From the NCBI GenBank assembly GCA_026686845.1, contig JAIVEN010000028.1, forward strand, positions 4,107,001-4,171,000: a stretch of DNA of 64,000 nt, written 5' to 3'. Position numbers and translations under genes: made by a program. How positions within the stretch are numbered: position 1 is the first letter of the stretch; the number at the start of each line of letters is the position of its first letter. The notes under the pieces are model-generated. The model searched no databases. It was given only the letters and a program-made list of their open reading frames with translations, and had not been told where the DNA came from. The DNA is from Adenanthera pavonina. Taxonomy: Eukaryota > Streptophyta > Magnoliopsida > Fabales > Fabaceae. This document shows, piece by piece, positions 11,301-22,812 of the stretch.

Positions 11301-12404
11301 AAACAATCATCCAGACAGTGGTATTTGAAGTTTCACCAAGCAATAACCTCATACGATTTCCAGATGATCGATGAGGACCACTGTGTATACATCAAGAATT
11401 TTGAAAAGAATCTTGTGATATTATCCCTTTATGTGGATGATATACTATTAGCCGGAAATAGTCTAAAATCGATTATAGCTATCAAAGAATGGCTATCTTC
11501 GAATTTTGAAATAAAAGACATGGGTGAAGCTGATTATATACTAGGAGTTAAGATCCATAGGGATCGCCCAAGAAAATTAATATCCCTTTCTCAGAAAAAT
11601 TATATTGAGAAAATTCTTGAGCGATTCAACATGAAAAACTGTAAACCTATGGATACCCCTATTTCAAGAGGAGAAAATCTGAGCCGAGATATGTGTCCTC
11701 AGACTGAGTCTGATAAGAAAATGATGGAAAGAGTCCCTTATTCCAGTGCAGTTGGTAGTTTAATGTATGCCATGATGTGTACGAGACCAGACATTTGTTA
11801 TGCAGTTGGTTTGGTCAGTAGGTACCAGTCAAACCCTGGACTGAAACATTGGAAAGCTGTGAAGAGAATCCTGAGATATTTACAAGGCACAGCAGATTAT
11901 ACCCTATGTTATCAAGGAAGCGATTTACGCTTGGTAGGATACTCCGATGCAGATTGGGGAGGAGATCTAGATGAGCGCAAATCAACTTCTGGATATGTTT
12001 TTCTACTAAACAATGGAGCTATATCTTGGTGTAGCAAGAAACAGACTTGTATTGCTTTGTCTACCATGGAAGCAGAGTTTGTTGCATGTTCTGCAGCAGT
12101 ACAAGAAGTAGTATGGTTGAAAAGATTCATAAAACACTTAGGGATCATTGGTGATAAATTGGATCCAATTTTGATAAACTGTGATAGCGAGGCTGCCATT
12201 GCCTACACTAAAGATCCCAAGTATCATAGTAAGACAAAGCACATAGACACCAAGTATAACTTTGTAAGAGATGCCATAGCACAGAAAAGTGTTACAATTC
12301 GTCATATTCCTACACGTCAAATGATTGCTGATCCCTTCACCAAGCCAATACCGAGAGATATATATGTTGATCATGTAAAATCACTTGGTATTCGTAGGAT
12401 ATGA
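8379..12404 (+). pseudogene. Copia gag-pol polyprotein with two in-frame TGA stops
   Basis: One frame of 1341 codons runs from ATG 8379 to the stop at 12402-12404, broken by TGA at 8448-8450 (codon 24) and TGA at 9477-9479. There is no frameshift. Gag comes first, with a Lys-rich linker and a CCHC knuckle CYSCQKMGHFARDC (about residues 268-281). A protease DSG follows (about 319-321). The integrase zinc region has HARLGH and a CxxC, and the core has Asp and Glu in SDVCGP, RTDRGREY and NGVAERRNRT. The reverse transcriptase has LYVDDILLAGN (YVDD at 11430-11441). RNase H has SDADWGGD, TMEAEF and TKHID near the end. The context suggests the TGA at 8448 replaced a Trp codon and that at 9477 replaced an Arg CGA codon. 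Both are single transitions. Reinitiation is possible at the ATG near 8511 for gag and at 9660 for integrase onward. Confidence 0.93.
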
Positions 12405-13540
12405 TGTAACACAAATTTATGTAATGATCAATTATATGAATAAGATTAAGTGCATTTTTTTTATAATTGAGTCATTCGAGTACATATGCTTATGAAATAT
12501 ATACAATGTCTAGTATGTCGTACATGTTGATAAGGTTGGCTTCCTCACACGAGCAACTGCCTTTGACACTCATGAAGAGTGGGCAAAGATGAGACATCTT
12601 TTGTATTTACTAACAAATCTGTAAGAGAGCAGATATGACAGTAAAACAATACAAAATAAGTCGCCCCGACAAAAGAAGAGAATAGGTCGGGATGAGATCC
12701 AATAAATATAAATTTTGGATTGAATTATGGATACCCACAATCCATAATACATGTAACCAGATGAGAATTCTCCAACAAAGACGTTATGATAAGTGAAAAG
12801 GATTGGTAGAATTCGGGTTAGACACTGTGTGTGTCTGAACTTAAATCTGTACGGTGTTAACAACAAAAACAAAATCGACATACGCTCTTATATGATAAGA
12901 GTAACATCGTAGCATGCAATTCATACTGCATGTGTTTTTTTAATAAAACCGCAATTGGGAAGTAAGTGAATAGATCCCTGCTTCATTACTGTGTGAGTCC
13001 CAGAGAGAAATTAAACCTCTCATTAATGTCCTTATGACTTTGACATTTTTCATGGAAAATGATTCAATGTTAGCTACTTTAGCATATATCCAATGGTCAT
13101 GATAAATTCGATCTAAAGGTCTTATGCTAGGAAAGCAATTGTTTCATATTGAAATGAAATATGGGCGAAAGGAAGATTATCTGAATATATACACACTTAT
13201 ACTGGTGTCTAAGACATGTCCGTTAAAAAGTTATGATATTAACATCTTAAGCGTAGATACTAAGTATATAAGAGTAAGGCGATCTAAGTTTATATATAAA
13301 AACTTATGAGGGATTAAATTTGCCATGGATGAAGTGTATATGGATAAATCTATGACATTCAAGGCATAATACATGAACTAAATAAATGCGAAATATATAA
13401 GGTAATTCTATACTGGTCCTTGAAAAGGATTTCTAGTATAAGAATACCTAATTATAGACGTCATGCCCATGCGGTCACGGTAGAACACTTAGTATGAAAT
13501 GGAAAGGAAGAATTGTAAGAGGTTAACCCATCAAGTGTGA
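12405..13540 (+). other. Copia 3' noncoding region between pol and the purine tract
   Basis: About 1.1 kb without a supported ORF. It holds an inverted pair, CCCCGAC and GTCGGG (about 12663-12694), and is otherwise AT-rich. A 3' untranslated stretch this long is uncommon for small copia elements but occurs in some lineages. Confidence 0.6.
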
Positions 13541-13548
13541 GTGGGAGA
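13541..13548 (+). promoter_or_regulatory. Polypurine tract of the copia element
   Basis: GTGGGAGA abuts the TG of the 3' LTR, matching the plus-strand primer site expected for copia elements. Confidence 0.8.
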
Positions 13549-14008
13549 TGTTGGGCTACACCCTTGATGGGTATAGAGCCCAAACATATGGTACCTGGCC
13601 CAAAACAAAATAAATAAAATATTTTATTTAATTGTTTTAAGTTTGAGAGGGAGGGAACGGTTAAATAAAAAAAACCGTTCCCATACACCAAGCACACCCC
13701 GAGAGGTTTAAGGTATCGTGTGTGTGCGTAAAAAGAGAAGAGCGATCATTTTGAAAAGACTCTCTCTGCTAGAAAGAGAAACGGAGAATTGGTTCTGGAA
13801 AATTCTCTCTCTCTTCTCTCTCTCTCTGAATGATAAAAAACGTTTTTCACGCTCTTCATCTAAATTCTTCCCGGTGTGCATCTACGGTGAATCAGTAAAC
13901 AAAGTCCGAGTGATTTTGTTTCTACCGCCTGGAACTCTTCATCCTCTCCAAGTGGAAGAACACTCCGTGATCGGTATGTATATCTTCCCTACCTCATTTA
14001 TTCTAACA
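13549..14008 (+). repeat. 3' LTR of the copia element
   Basis: A 460-bp LTR identical to the 5' copy except for G at 13828. It is followed directly by the target duplication TCACT (14009-14013). The AATAAA-bearing stem-loop is at 13653-13682. Confidence 0.95.
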
Positions 14009-14404
14009 TCACTAATATAAACGAAATCACATTTGGTGCTCATTACTTGGATAAATATCGAATGCACATTGGCTCTATGGACCGTTCAGCTTTAATTATT
14101 TTTTTAATCTATTTTATTTTATTAGATGTAGAATCTAAAATAGATATAATTTTATAACTATTACTGTTTTAAAAAAATATTTTTATTATGTAAAAAAATC
14201 AAAATAAAAAATGTAAACATGGACCATTCAGATTAAAATTGAATGGTTTAAATTCACTCAGAGTGATGCGCATAGGGTGCTTATCACAGTGATGAGTACC
14301 CAATACGGATTCAATATATACAAGGAATTCAAGTCAGTTATCTCTTATTATTTTTATTCTTATAACTTCGCCCATTTTAATTTGTTTTATATTTTAAAAA
14401 TATT

Positions 14405-15836
14405 TATTACTAGAAAAATCAAATTTAGCGAGAAAATTCGACGAAAGATCACTCATCCCTCGTTAAATGATTTAAATAGCGAGGAAATTAGTAAGGAATT
14501 TTAAGTTCATGGCCAATGTAAAATTTAACGAAAAATATCCTATACCTCGCTAAATTAGATATAATTAGTGAGAAATTAGCGAGAAATTTTTTATTCATTA
14601 CTAAATTAATAAAAATAGCGAGGAATTAGTGAGATATTTTTAATTTCTCACTAAATTATTTTAAATAACAAGAAATCTAACGAGGTCTATTTTCAAAGCT
14701 AAATTTTTCTAAAATTAATTTTAATGGATTAAAATTATTTTATTAAAAATTTAATGAATTAAAATTTCTGTTTTTTTAATAATCAAGTTATAAAATTATT
14801 CTTATCAGATGATTATTTTTAATTAATAAAAATAGTTAAATTAATTTTCATAACTTTATGGCAAAAAAATAAAATTGAAAATTCATTTATTACAAAATTC
14901 AGAATATATTAATATTAACTTAATTTACTAAAAGACTTAATTTTGATTAATTTGTGTAACTTCATATAAAAAATATTCATATAAGTATAAATATATATAT
15001 ATATATATAAATAAATAAATTTATGATATCAATAATTGAAGATAAAATATATTTGTATTTTTTAATAATATATTGATTTATAAAAATATTTTTGTATTGG
15101 TATATAGATAAACAATACATATTTAATATTTCATGTAAAAATTATAAATATATTTTAGTTCAACTGGCAAAAATGGTGAATACAAAGGCACTGGACCTAA
15201 GAAGTTATAAGTTCGAACCTAAGTGAATGCATACATTATATGACGTGTAGCAGTGCAATGACGACTTTTAGAAGTGTTGAATTTTTTTGTAATATAGCGA
15301 GAAAATAACTAGGGATGAGTTAGATCCTTCGCTAATTTAGTGATGGAATCAACTTATTTCTTACTAAATTTAGCAATGTGATTTATAAAGCTAATTTAGT
15401 ATGGAAATCAACTCATTCCTCACTAAATTTAGTATCGTGATTTATAGTGATTAAATTAGCGAGTGACTTTATTCTTCGCTATTTTCAATTTAGCCAGGGC
15501 CTAATGATGATGTGGCATGGGGGGAGGATGATGTGGCGTAGACTCGCGACTGGTGTGGCAAAGGTGCCCAACAAACTTTCAAAAGTGTTGAATTTTTTTT
15601 GTAATATAGAGAAGAAATGTCCAAGGATGAGTTTCTCTCTAAATTTAGAGAAGGATGAGATCTATTGCTAATTTAGTAAGAGAATTATAACTCAGCCCTC
15701 ACTAAATTTAGTGACATGATTTATAGTGATCAAATTAATGAGGGACTTTATTCCTTATTATTTTCAATTTAACGCGAAAAAAAGAAACATTTAGCGAGGG
15801 ATTTATCTCTTTCTAAATTTAATTTTTCTAGTAGTA
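14405..15836. mobile_element. Non-autonomous CACTA (EnSpm) element with decayed ends
   Basis: The 1432-bp element is flanked by the 3-bp duplication ATT (14402-14404 and 15837-15839). The left end reads TATTACTAGAAAAATC and the right end, in reverse complement, TACTACTAGAAAAATT. Both are derived from the CACTACTAGAAAAA ends of plant CACTA elements by C-to-T changes. Subterminal regions (14420-14700 and 15290-15820) carry many copies of a motif like TAGCGAGGAA or TTTAGCGAG and its complement, as expected for transposase-binding repeats. There is no transposase ORF. A tRNA-like segment at about 15160-15240 sits inside it. The ends suggest an old element, probably immobile. Confidence 0.78.
15160..15240 (+). 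mobile_element. SINE or tRNA-like fragment inside the CACTA element
   Basis: TAGTTCAACTGG near 15164 fits a pol III A box, and AAGTTCGAACC near 15209 fits a B box at tRNA-like spacing. No cloverleaf could be drawn and no target duplication was found. It may be a SINE remnant or a tRNA-derived relic. Confidence 0.4.
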
Positions 15837-16414
15837 ATTACTACAATTTTTTAAAATGAAGTGAATCTTTATCATTTAAATTGTGCTATATTATGCTTTT
15901 GTTCTATTAATTTTAGCATGTGACCTGTATAAAACATGTTTAGGGTGGCGATGAGATCACCCAAAACCATAGTTTTGTGTTTCTAAAGCACTTTAGAGCC
16001 TGTTGGTTAGAGGGGAGGAACCCTTGGTTACTTTTACTAAAACCAAGGTTTGGAGTAACTCAGATGTACGTAACATATTTGTACTTAGAGTATTTTTTTT
16101 AAACTATGTATTTTTAGAGTATTAAGATAGGAAACAAGTGACCTTGCACATCAACAAAATTAAATGACAGATACATGTGCAATCCTGATAGTAGAGAGAT
16201 TAGTTAAAATTTTTAAAAATTAATTAAGAGTGTGATAACAATTTCAAAATGCCCTGAAAAATAAAATATCCGAAGAAAATATGCTACACCAATAATAATT
16301 AAGAGAGCTAGCACTACACATCATCAATTACAAATTACTGATAAGGGATTATTGTTGTTCAAACGGTCCTAGCAACAACGTGATATTAAATATTAAATAA
16401 CAAGATTAATCTTC

Positions 16415-19400
16415 TCACGTCACATAGCCGTGATTGGCACTGCCTCTCCCACAGATCGACTTGGTGGTGGAATTGTTGTCGTTGACGTCGTTGTTAACTC
16501 CATTTTTGTTGTTGTTATCACTACTGGTTTCTCTAATGTTGTTGTCTGAATTTGGAACCATGAGAACAAAGTCCTGGAAGCAATCCTCCAAGCTCCTCAC
16601 TGTTTCTTCAGGATACAGTGTGCTGATCTCCACGTCGCCTGCTCCATCTGGTTTGAAGTTCTGACAACCTTTGATGAAGATGTCGTGCGTGAAGGATGCC
16701 ACCACACTCTTTGGCTCAATGTTCTCTGCAATATTAAATTTAACACAACAGTCAAGTAGGTTGTAGATTTGAATCAAAATTAATGTGGTGGCATATATAT
16801 AATGATAACTGTCGTCCTGCCATGTCATCCATAGTAAGTTTTGTCGTTTTGCTTTGATCTAATGTCTGTCGTCACGTCACGTCATCGGTTAAAAGTTATA
16901 AATCGTTCCACAGATGGTGCAAATTCAACAGATGTGGCACGACGACAGTTGCAAGGTAAAAATGAATCAGGTAAACTAGATTCGCTTGACTATATAAGAC
17001 TGGAAAGTCATGGACTGTGATAGGTTTGTCTGGGATGGAGGATATAGAAATCGAACCGGCAGCTATGGTTAGAAGATGATCTTCAGTGATGGTGACTCGG
17101 GGAATGGTACGGCCGATTTTCTTTTCCCAGAGGGAAGCAAGCTCGTTCATGCTGTAATAGTTGCTTGGTGGTTGGAAATGGACACTTTTGTTGAGTGTTC
17201 TAATATCATCGGCAGCCTTCATTGTGAATTTTCCAATGTCGGGTCCATAAACGAAGTAGGCTGCACATGAAATCACAACAACCTCGTCACTTCGAATTTT
17301 CTTTTGTTAATCAATTAATTAATTAGGGATGGCCCTATGTGTCATCCACTTCACCTGCTTCCTCACCTACGTTCTTCTGAAATTAATGAAATCACTTCGA
17401 TTTGTTACACCTGCTTCCTCACCTGTACTCCTTCTCGTTTAAATAAAGCATTAATTGCTTTTTCTACTCCCACCATTTCAAAATAGCATATTTTTAGAGG
17501 ATTGATGTTTTAAAATATAAGCCATTTTATAACAATTAAGGAACATTTAATTTTTTTTTTAAATTTTACCCCTACCCCTACTTAATGATAGTACTCAATT
17601 ATAAAAAAAAAAAAATTATGGTGAAAAGATAGATAAATATAACTTATAATTTAAAATTGAGAGAGTATTATTTTCCTCTTCAATAATGAAAGTAATAATA
17701 TATGAAATTGTTGACCTAGAAATAAGGATGAAAATACTGAAGCCACAATTGTAGGTAAGTTTACAAGGGTATTTTAGTAAAATTCCGTTGCATTTTGTTA
17801 CTGTGTGCTCATTAAGTTATTTAGTATGAGTAAATTTTTTTAATTTACATGTATGACACTTGAGAATGACTACTATTGTTTAAAAATATCATTTATTTAT
17901 GTTTGATATATTTGAGATAGGTATATATGGAGATGTACCTTTAACGGTGCCATCACCGTAGATATGCAAGTGATCCAAAGGCGGGGGAAGCTGGGAAGGG
18001 TGGCAGTTGTCGAAGTAGGGCCAAGACGCAACGGAGTTGCAGCTAATGTAGGAGTATGGAAGGCCAGACTTCTCCACCAGACGCCTCACCAAACGCTTCT
18101 GTTGGTACATTCCAAGTCCTGGCTCCACTGGGTCCGCCCTATCCACATCGTGCCCAAACTCCGATGGCATGAACCTCTGGTGGCCCAATCAAACATCAAA
18201 TAACAGGCTTGGCCCACTATCATATAGTGTTGTGGTTGGGTTCAATGGTTCCGAATCATTTATTAGATGTCCTTCAAAGTTCATATCTACTCTGCTACTC
18301 ATCGTTATTATTATACTATGTTAACTTGAACTTGATGTATGACAATGACTGTATGATACTTTAAATAAAAATTAAAGTTTGTATGAACTACGACATAGGG
18401 GAAAATGAATTTCTTTAAAAAAAAAACAAAAGTGAGAATAACATTATTTGAAACAAATCTAGGGAACCAAATTTAATAGTACTATTTTCTAAGATTTAAT
18501 ATTTTATAAAATTTAAAAAATAAATGGGAATAGCCATGATTTTTTTCGGTGACTAGACGAGGTGGAAATAGTCTTGATATATGTGGATTAATTTTGCATC
18601 TTTGGATAGACGAAAAGAAAACTAAAGGAGAAAATAACACAGAAAATATATTTTCTTGAATTTAAATAGTAAGAGAAAATTAAAGAAAAAATAAAAGTGT
18701 GGCAGAAAAAGAGGTATGTGGTGGGGCCACATGCACGTTTTTCCCCAAAATTTTGGCTAGAAAAAGAGGCGTGAGGTTGACCACATCTTTTCTTCCCCCA
18801 AAATTTTCTTACCTTTCAAATAAAACATTTTCTCTTTGCTTTAATTTTCTCCCTCGTTGCTCCAAACACACTATGACTATTTACTTACTATAATTTCCTT
18901 GCAAGAATAAATGGAATCCTTGCTTTTGATGAAATCGTGCAATTAATACTACCATGCCAACAACCTATAGTACGTTGAAACAGTAATTAACAAGTGGATA
19001 CGGATCCACCTACCAGAGGAAATTAATTGATTACTTAGGCATTAGCAATATGTCACATTCACGTCCACGTTCAAAGATTCAGTACAGTCAATTAAATTAA
19101 TCGGATTTTAAATTTTACATGAATTTGAATAATTCAAACTTCAGCAAAGGGTCCCTGTTACAAGTGTATCCACCCACACACACACACAAAGGAGTGGTAA
19201 CGCTAAGAAAGATCAAATTTATTACTTCCTCCGGTCCTTAATATAAGATCTTTTTAACCGAATCACGCGGATTAAGAATTAAAATTAAAACTAATTAACT
19301 ACCTCGATTTTTTCAAAAATATCAATATTTTTCCAAAACTACCCTTATTTAATCTCTCTCTTTTTCTTTTTGGATACATTAAATAGGGACATTTTTTGTG

Positions 19401-20866
19401 AAAATATATAATAAATACTACCTTGTATATTGTAAAGGGTCTTATATTTAGGACCAGGATAAAAGATCCAATATATAGGACCGGAGGTAGAATTCAACAA
19501 GAGTAATAATCAGATAATCAAATAATTAAATTAAATATCTATTCATACGCACATATTACTTTTTGAGTTGGCATGCAAAAATATTTATGTGTGTGTAAGG
19601 TAACTAACCTTGATAGTTTTAACAGATTTCATGGCTTCCACCAAAGTGAGCTGGTCCAGCAAGTTTCTGGCTCCTACAGCGGATACCACAATCTCTATCT
19701 CATTATCTTTCAGAATATTCTCCATTAATTCCCTCTCATTTATCACACCCTGTATATATGAACCATCAATACACTACTTTTGTTTCGTCTACATATATAC
19801 GCCTAAATAAAATAATTAAAGACTAGCCTTATCCCAAGAAAAAAATAGTACCCATTCATTGACCCCAAAAAAGACAGACACCCGTTGATGACAAGAATAC
19901 TAATTACATATGTCACATATACTTCAATAATGCATCTGTATTTTCTCATCTTTGTTAAAAGTACTTGCCTTTCTTTCTTTTCAAGATTTGAATTTAAATT
20001 AAATGTGCGAGTCATATGCTTTGTGCGGAATATTAAAAGAGATTATAAGATAAGTACTACTAATCACGCATAGTTTGTAACACTCCCTCCCTCAGTTTCT
20101 AATATAAGAGACAAATAACTCACTTACAAATTCTAAGAAAAATGGTTGAAATTAATTTGTATTCTTAAATATGTCATAAATGAAGTTATTTTCTTCAAAT
20201 GCCCTCCATTAAATACTCTAATTACAAGTACAAAGAGTGTCTCCTGAATACCATTATTTTATAATGATGGGTTAAAGTGAAAAAAATATTTACTTTACCA
20301 AACATGATATATTTGTTTCTTATATTTTAAATCAAGATCATTATCTCATTTGTCCATTGTGTTTAAAATCGGAAAGAGTGTATTATTACGATAATATGTA
20401 ATAATAATGTTTTCCATACTTTACTTTGCATGCATGGAATCCAAAAACAAGACTGTGAAAAAAGTGGTCCTATTCATAATTTATATTTATAATATATTAA
20501 TTATTTACCAGGAGAATATTTAATGGTAATGTTTCCGGTGGACAATGTGTACTGTATGAGGTATCTAAAAATTCGAGTCAAGTTGTCAACATGGTGACAG
20601 CATAATATTGCGTATTTACGTACAAAAACAAAAAGGCAATTATTTTGTGTACTTACATAAATGACAACGGCACCTTTGTCTTGGAGCCCCTTCACAACTG
20701 CCACCTTCGAAGCATTGATGAGTCCCGGCCGGACGAGCAAAAAGGTAGTGAAACCCGCGGCAAGGCTCGCCTCCGCAACGAACTGACCGATGAAACCGGT
20801 GGCGCCGATGATGAGGACCCGGCCCTTTTTGGCAGCACAGGGGACGGCAGCAGGTGACACAGTCAT
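16415..20866 (-). CDS. LAR: Leucoanthocyanidin reductase (LAR), 5 exons, 367 aa
   Basis: LAR reduces leucoanthocyanidins with NADPH to 2,3-trans flavan-3-ols such as catechin, feeding proanthocyanidin (condensed tannin) synthesis in the cytosol. Exons on the minus strand are 20657-20866, 19609-19749, 17939-18176, 17057-17260 and 16415-16725, all GT..AG, giving 367 aa, usual for LAR. The NADPH motif GATGFIG is at residues 21-27. The LAR signatures are RFMPSEFGHD (118-127), ISCNSVASWPY (usually ICCN) and FTHDIF (THD at 277-279). His126 and Lys144 keep the spacing of the catalytic His122 and Lys140 described for grape LAR. The start MTVSPAA was chosen because LARs begin this way; an in-frame ATG at 21016 is only about 10 nt past the expected transcription start. 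The C-terminal tail (about 322-351) is unusually Asn/Asp-rich. Introns 1-3 each hold one MITE. Confidence 0.95.
17467..17665. mobile_element. Stowaway-like MITE in LAR intron 3
   Basis: A 199-bp element between TA dinucleotides (17465-17466 and 17666-17667). Ends are CTCCCACCATTTCAAAAT and, reversed, CTCTCTCAATTTTAAAT, as in Tc1/mariner-type MITEs. It has no coding capacity. Confidence 0.55.
19225..19487. mobile_element. Stowaway-like MITE in LAR intron 2
   Basis: A 263-bp element flanked by TA (19223-19224 and 19488-19489). CCTCCGGTCCTTAATATAAG at the left is mirrored by CCTCCGGTCCTATATATT at the right, with 3 extra bases on the left. It is noncoding. Confidence 0.65.
20080..20380. mobile_element. 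Stowaway-like MITE in LAR intron 1
   Basis: About 301 bp flanked by TA (20078-20079 and 20381-20382). The left end is ACACTCCCTCCCTCAGTTTC and the right end, reversed, CACTCTTTCCGATTTTAAAC. The similarity is imperfect, so this is a tentative member of the family. Confidence 0.45.
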
Positions 20867-21051
20867 GATCGATGACCCGGCCTTCGGATCGACTTTATGG
20901 TGAGTTTGACAGGGAAAGATAACGGGAAAAAAGGGACAAGGTCTGAGTCTTTCTCTGTCACACACACAATGTGAGAAAGAGAGAATAGAATAGAAGAACG
21001 AATGAGAAGAAGGCAACTAGAGGAGATGAGAACGTAAGGGAATAGGTGAAG

Positions 21052-21062
21052 GGTATATATAG
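21052..21062 (-). promoter_or_regulatory. LAR: TATA box of LAR
   Basis: On the minus strand CTATATATACC lies about 190 bp before the chosen LAR start codon, placing transcription start near 21025 and giving a 5' UTR of about 160 nt with a GA/CT-rich segment. Further upstream (minus strand), CTTAACTAC at 21302-21310 contains AACTAC, a possible MYB core. LAR genes are known targets of TT2-type MYB factors, but this site is only suggestive. Confidence 0.6.
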
Positions 21063-21069
21063 GGAAAAC

Positions 21070-21942
21070 ATAGGAGAAATATGAACAAAAACGGAAACAG
21101 ATAAAAAGGATGTGTGGGTGGTGGAAGCCTCAAACTCAAATTGCAGCTACCTTTCAACGGGACGATGGATGCAGAAGACACGAGGATTAATACAATTAAA
21201 TTAGTGAATAATTCGGGATTAGGAATAAATTAAATGGCAATGATGAGGGTGGATGTGAAATTGGTGATGACTTGCGTAATTTTGAAGTTTAGTTTAGGAA
21301 TGTAGTTAAGGAAGGATGTTTGACCGATAGCTAAGCCTCGTGTCTCTGAAAAAGCAGGTAAAATTGTCTTGTTCTTTTTTTTTTTTTAATGAAAAAATTG
21401 TCAAGTTCTTTTGTTGACAAGTGTGTAATTAATCACTACCGTACTGCTGCTGTTAGACTTGTCAACAGTTTCATTGTATACATTCATCCCACTCTTTGGG
21501 ATGATTCTGAATTGCTTCGGATAAGAAACAAATAATCGTATTATTAAAATAAAGAAAGTAAACACATATCATAAATATATTATAAAAGATAATTTTGTTC
21601 ATAAATATATTTATTTAATTCTTCTCATAAATTAAAATTGTAAATAAATTTCCTTTTTATTTAACTCTCATCATAAGAGTAACTCTATTTTAATTATGGG
21701 TAAAATTGAAAAAAAATATATTCATTAATCAAACAAAATTTATTTATCTCTTATATTTTTTGAAAACCAAAATTAGAAAACATCTTTTATACTTTGGAAC
21801 GGAGGGAGTACTCCTATACTACTACTATTTACATTTCACCATTCCCTTCTTTTTATCACAAACCATAAATAACTATTAATTTTCCTGCAGATGTTGGGGT
21901 GCCATATAATTTTATGTAAATTGATACTCCTCTTCTTAAATA
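21070..21942. other. LAR upstream region
   Basis: AT-rich promoter-proximal DNA upstream of LAR with no other gene seen. A MITE-type end (GGAACGGAGGGAGTA near 21798-21812) has no clear partner end. Confidence 0.5.
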
Positions 21943-22239
21943 TTCTCTTCATTTCTTAATATAAGAGATAATTGGAAAAATTTATATGTTTCAAAATATA
22001 AGGGATATAGGGGATTTGTCTGATATATTTAATAATTTTTTTTAAAAATATTTCTAATTAAAATAACATTTTTTTCAAAAACTAGTAGTACAATTTATTT
22101 GTATTAATTACATGATATAAAAGTTATTAATATTTAATAAGGGCATTTTGGAAACTATTTTATGTTCCAAATAAATTTATTACTTTCCTTGATTTGTATG
22201 ATTTTGTCTTTTGTCCCTTATATTAAGAAATGGAGAAAG
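21943..22239. mobile_element. Stowaway-like MITE upstream of LAR (1 of 3)
   Basis: A 297-bp element flanked by TA (21941-21942 and 22240-22241). The left end TTCTCTTCATTTCTTAATAT matches the right end, reversed, CTTTCTCCATTTCTTAATAT, with the shared run TTTCTTAATATAAG. It is noncoding. Confidence 0.7.
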
Positions 22240-22253
22240 TATTCAATATTTTA

Positions 22254-22490
22254 CCTCGATCCTAAATATAATATCTTTTCTCAAATACAAAGAAGTATTT
22301 ATTATATATTAATAAAAAATACTCTTATTCAATCAATGAGTGAGAGAAATTAAATAAAATTCAATAATAGTAGTTTTGAAAAGATATTATAATTTTTACA
22401 AAAAAAAATTAAGATTGTTAAATGATTTTAATTTTCATCCTTAATATGCGTGATTAAATTAAAATGTTTTTATATTAGGGATAAAGGGAG
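22254..22490. mobile_element. Stowaway-like MITE upstream of LAR (2 of 3)
   Basis: About 237 bp flanked by TA (22252-22253 and 22491-22492). The left CCTCGATCCTAAATATAA pairs with the reversed right CTCCCTTTATCCCTAATATA. It starts only 12 bp past the previous MITE's TA. Confidence 0.6.
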
Positions 22491-22531
22491 TAGTAGATAT
22501 TATAAAATAATTTACTTTTCATACTATACTA

Positions 22532-22812
22532 CTCCATCTATTCTTATTATAAGTCACTTTTAATTAATTTACACATAAAAAAATAGTTAAAAGTAATCAA
22601 AATTCTTAAATTTAGTAAATTTACCATAACTTTTTAATATTACTCTTATTAAATTATAATTTATCTTAATTATATATTTCTTAGTCACTTTCTACCACAA
22701 TTATTTAATGAGGTGTAAACTTGAAAATAAATATTTAATATTCTCAAAGTGACTTATATTTTGTATATTTTAATCCTTTTAAAATATGATTTATATTAGG
22801 AAATAAAGGGAA
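22532..22812. mobile_element. Stowaway-like MITE upstream of LAR (3 of 3)
   Basis: A 281-bp element flanked by TA (22530-22531 and 22813-22814). Ends are CTCCATCTATTCTTATTATA and, reversed, TTCCCTTTATTTCCTAATAT. Its interior is shared with the truncated copy at 34774-34921. Confidence 0.6.

Larger units (their letters stand above)
6435..14008 (+). mobile_element. Young full-length Ty1/copia LTR retrotransposon
   Basis: The 7574-bp element has 460-bp direct LTRs (6435-6894 and 13549-14008) beginning TGTTGG and ending AACA, and a perfect 5-bp target duplication TCACT (6430-6434 and 14009-14013). A purine tract, AGTGGGAGA, ends right at the 3' LTR. The internal region holds an extra ORF (7502-8020) and a single gag-pol frame (8379-12404) in the copia order protease, integrase, reverse transcriptase, RNase H. 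The LTRs differ at one base only (A at 6714, G at 13828), about 0.2%. That implies insertion roughly 0.1-0.2 million years ago at usual plant rates. Two in-frame TGA codons interrupt gag-pol, so this copy probably cannot make its proteins unless they are read through. The lineage looks close to Tork/TAR, but this was judged by eye only. Confidence 0.96.

Noticed and set aside
15160..15240. A functional tRNA gene
   Set aside because: Pol III-like boxes are present, but no cloverleaf with paired acceptor arms could be drawn.
20501..21016. LAR start at the upstream in-frame ATG (position 21016), adding 50 residues
   Set aside because: It lies only about 40 nt after the TATA box, and the extra residues have no likeness to LAR; the family start MTVS fits the ATG at 20866.
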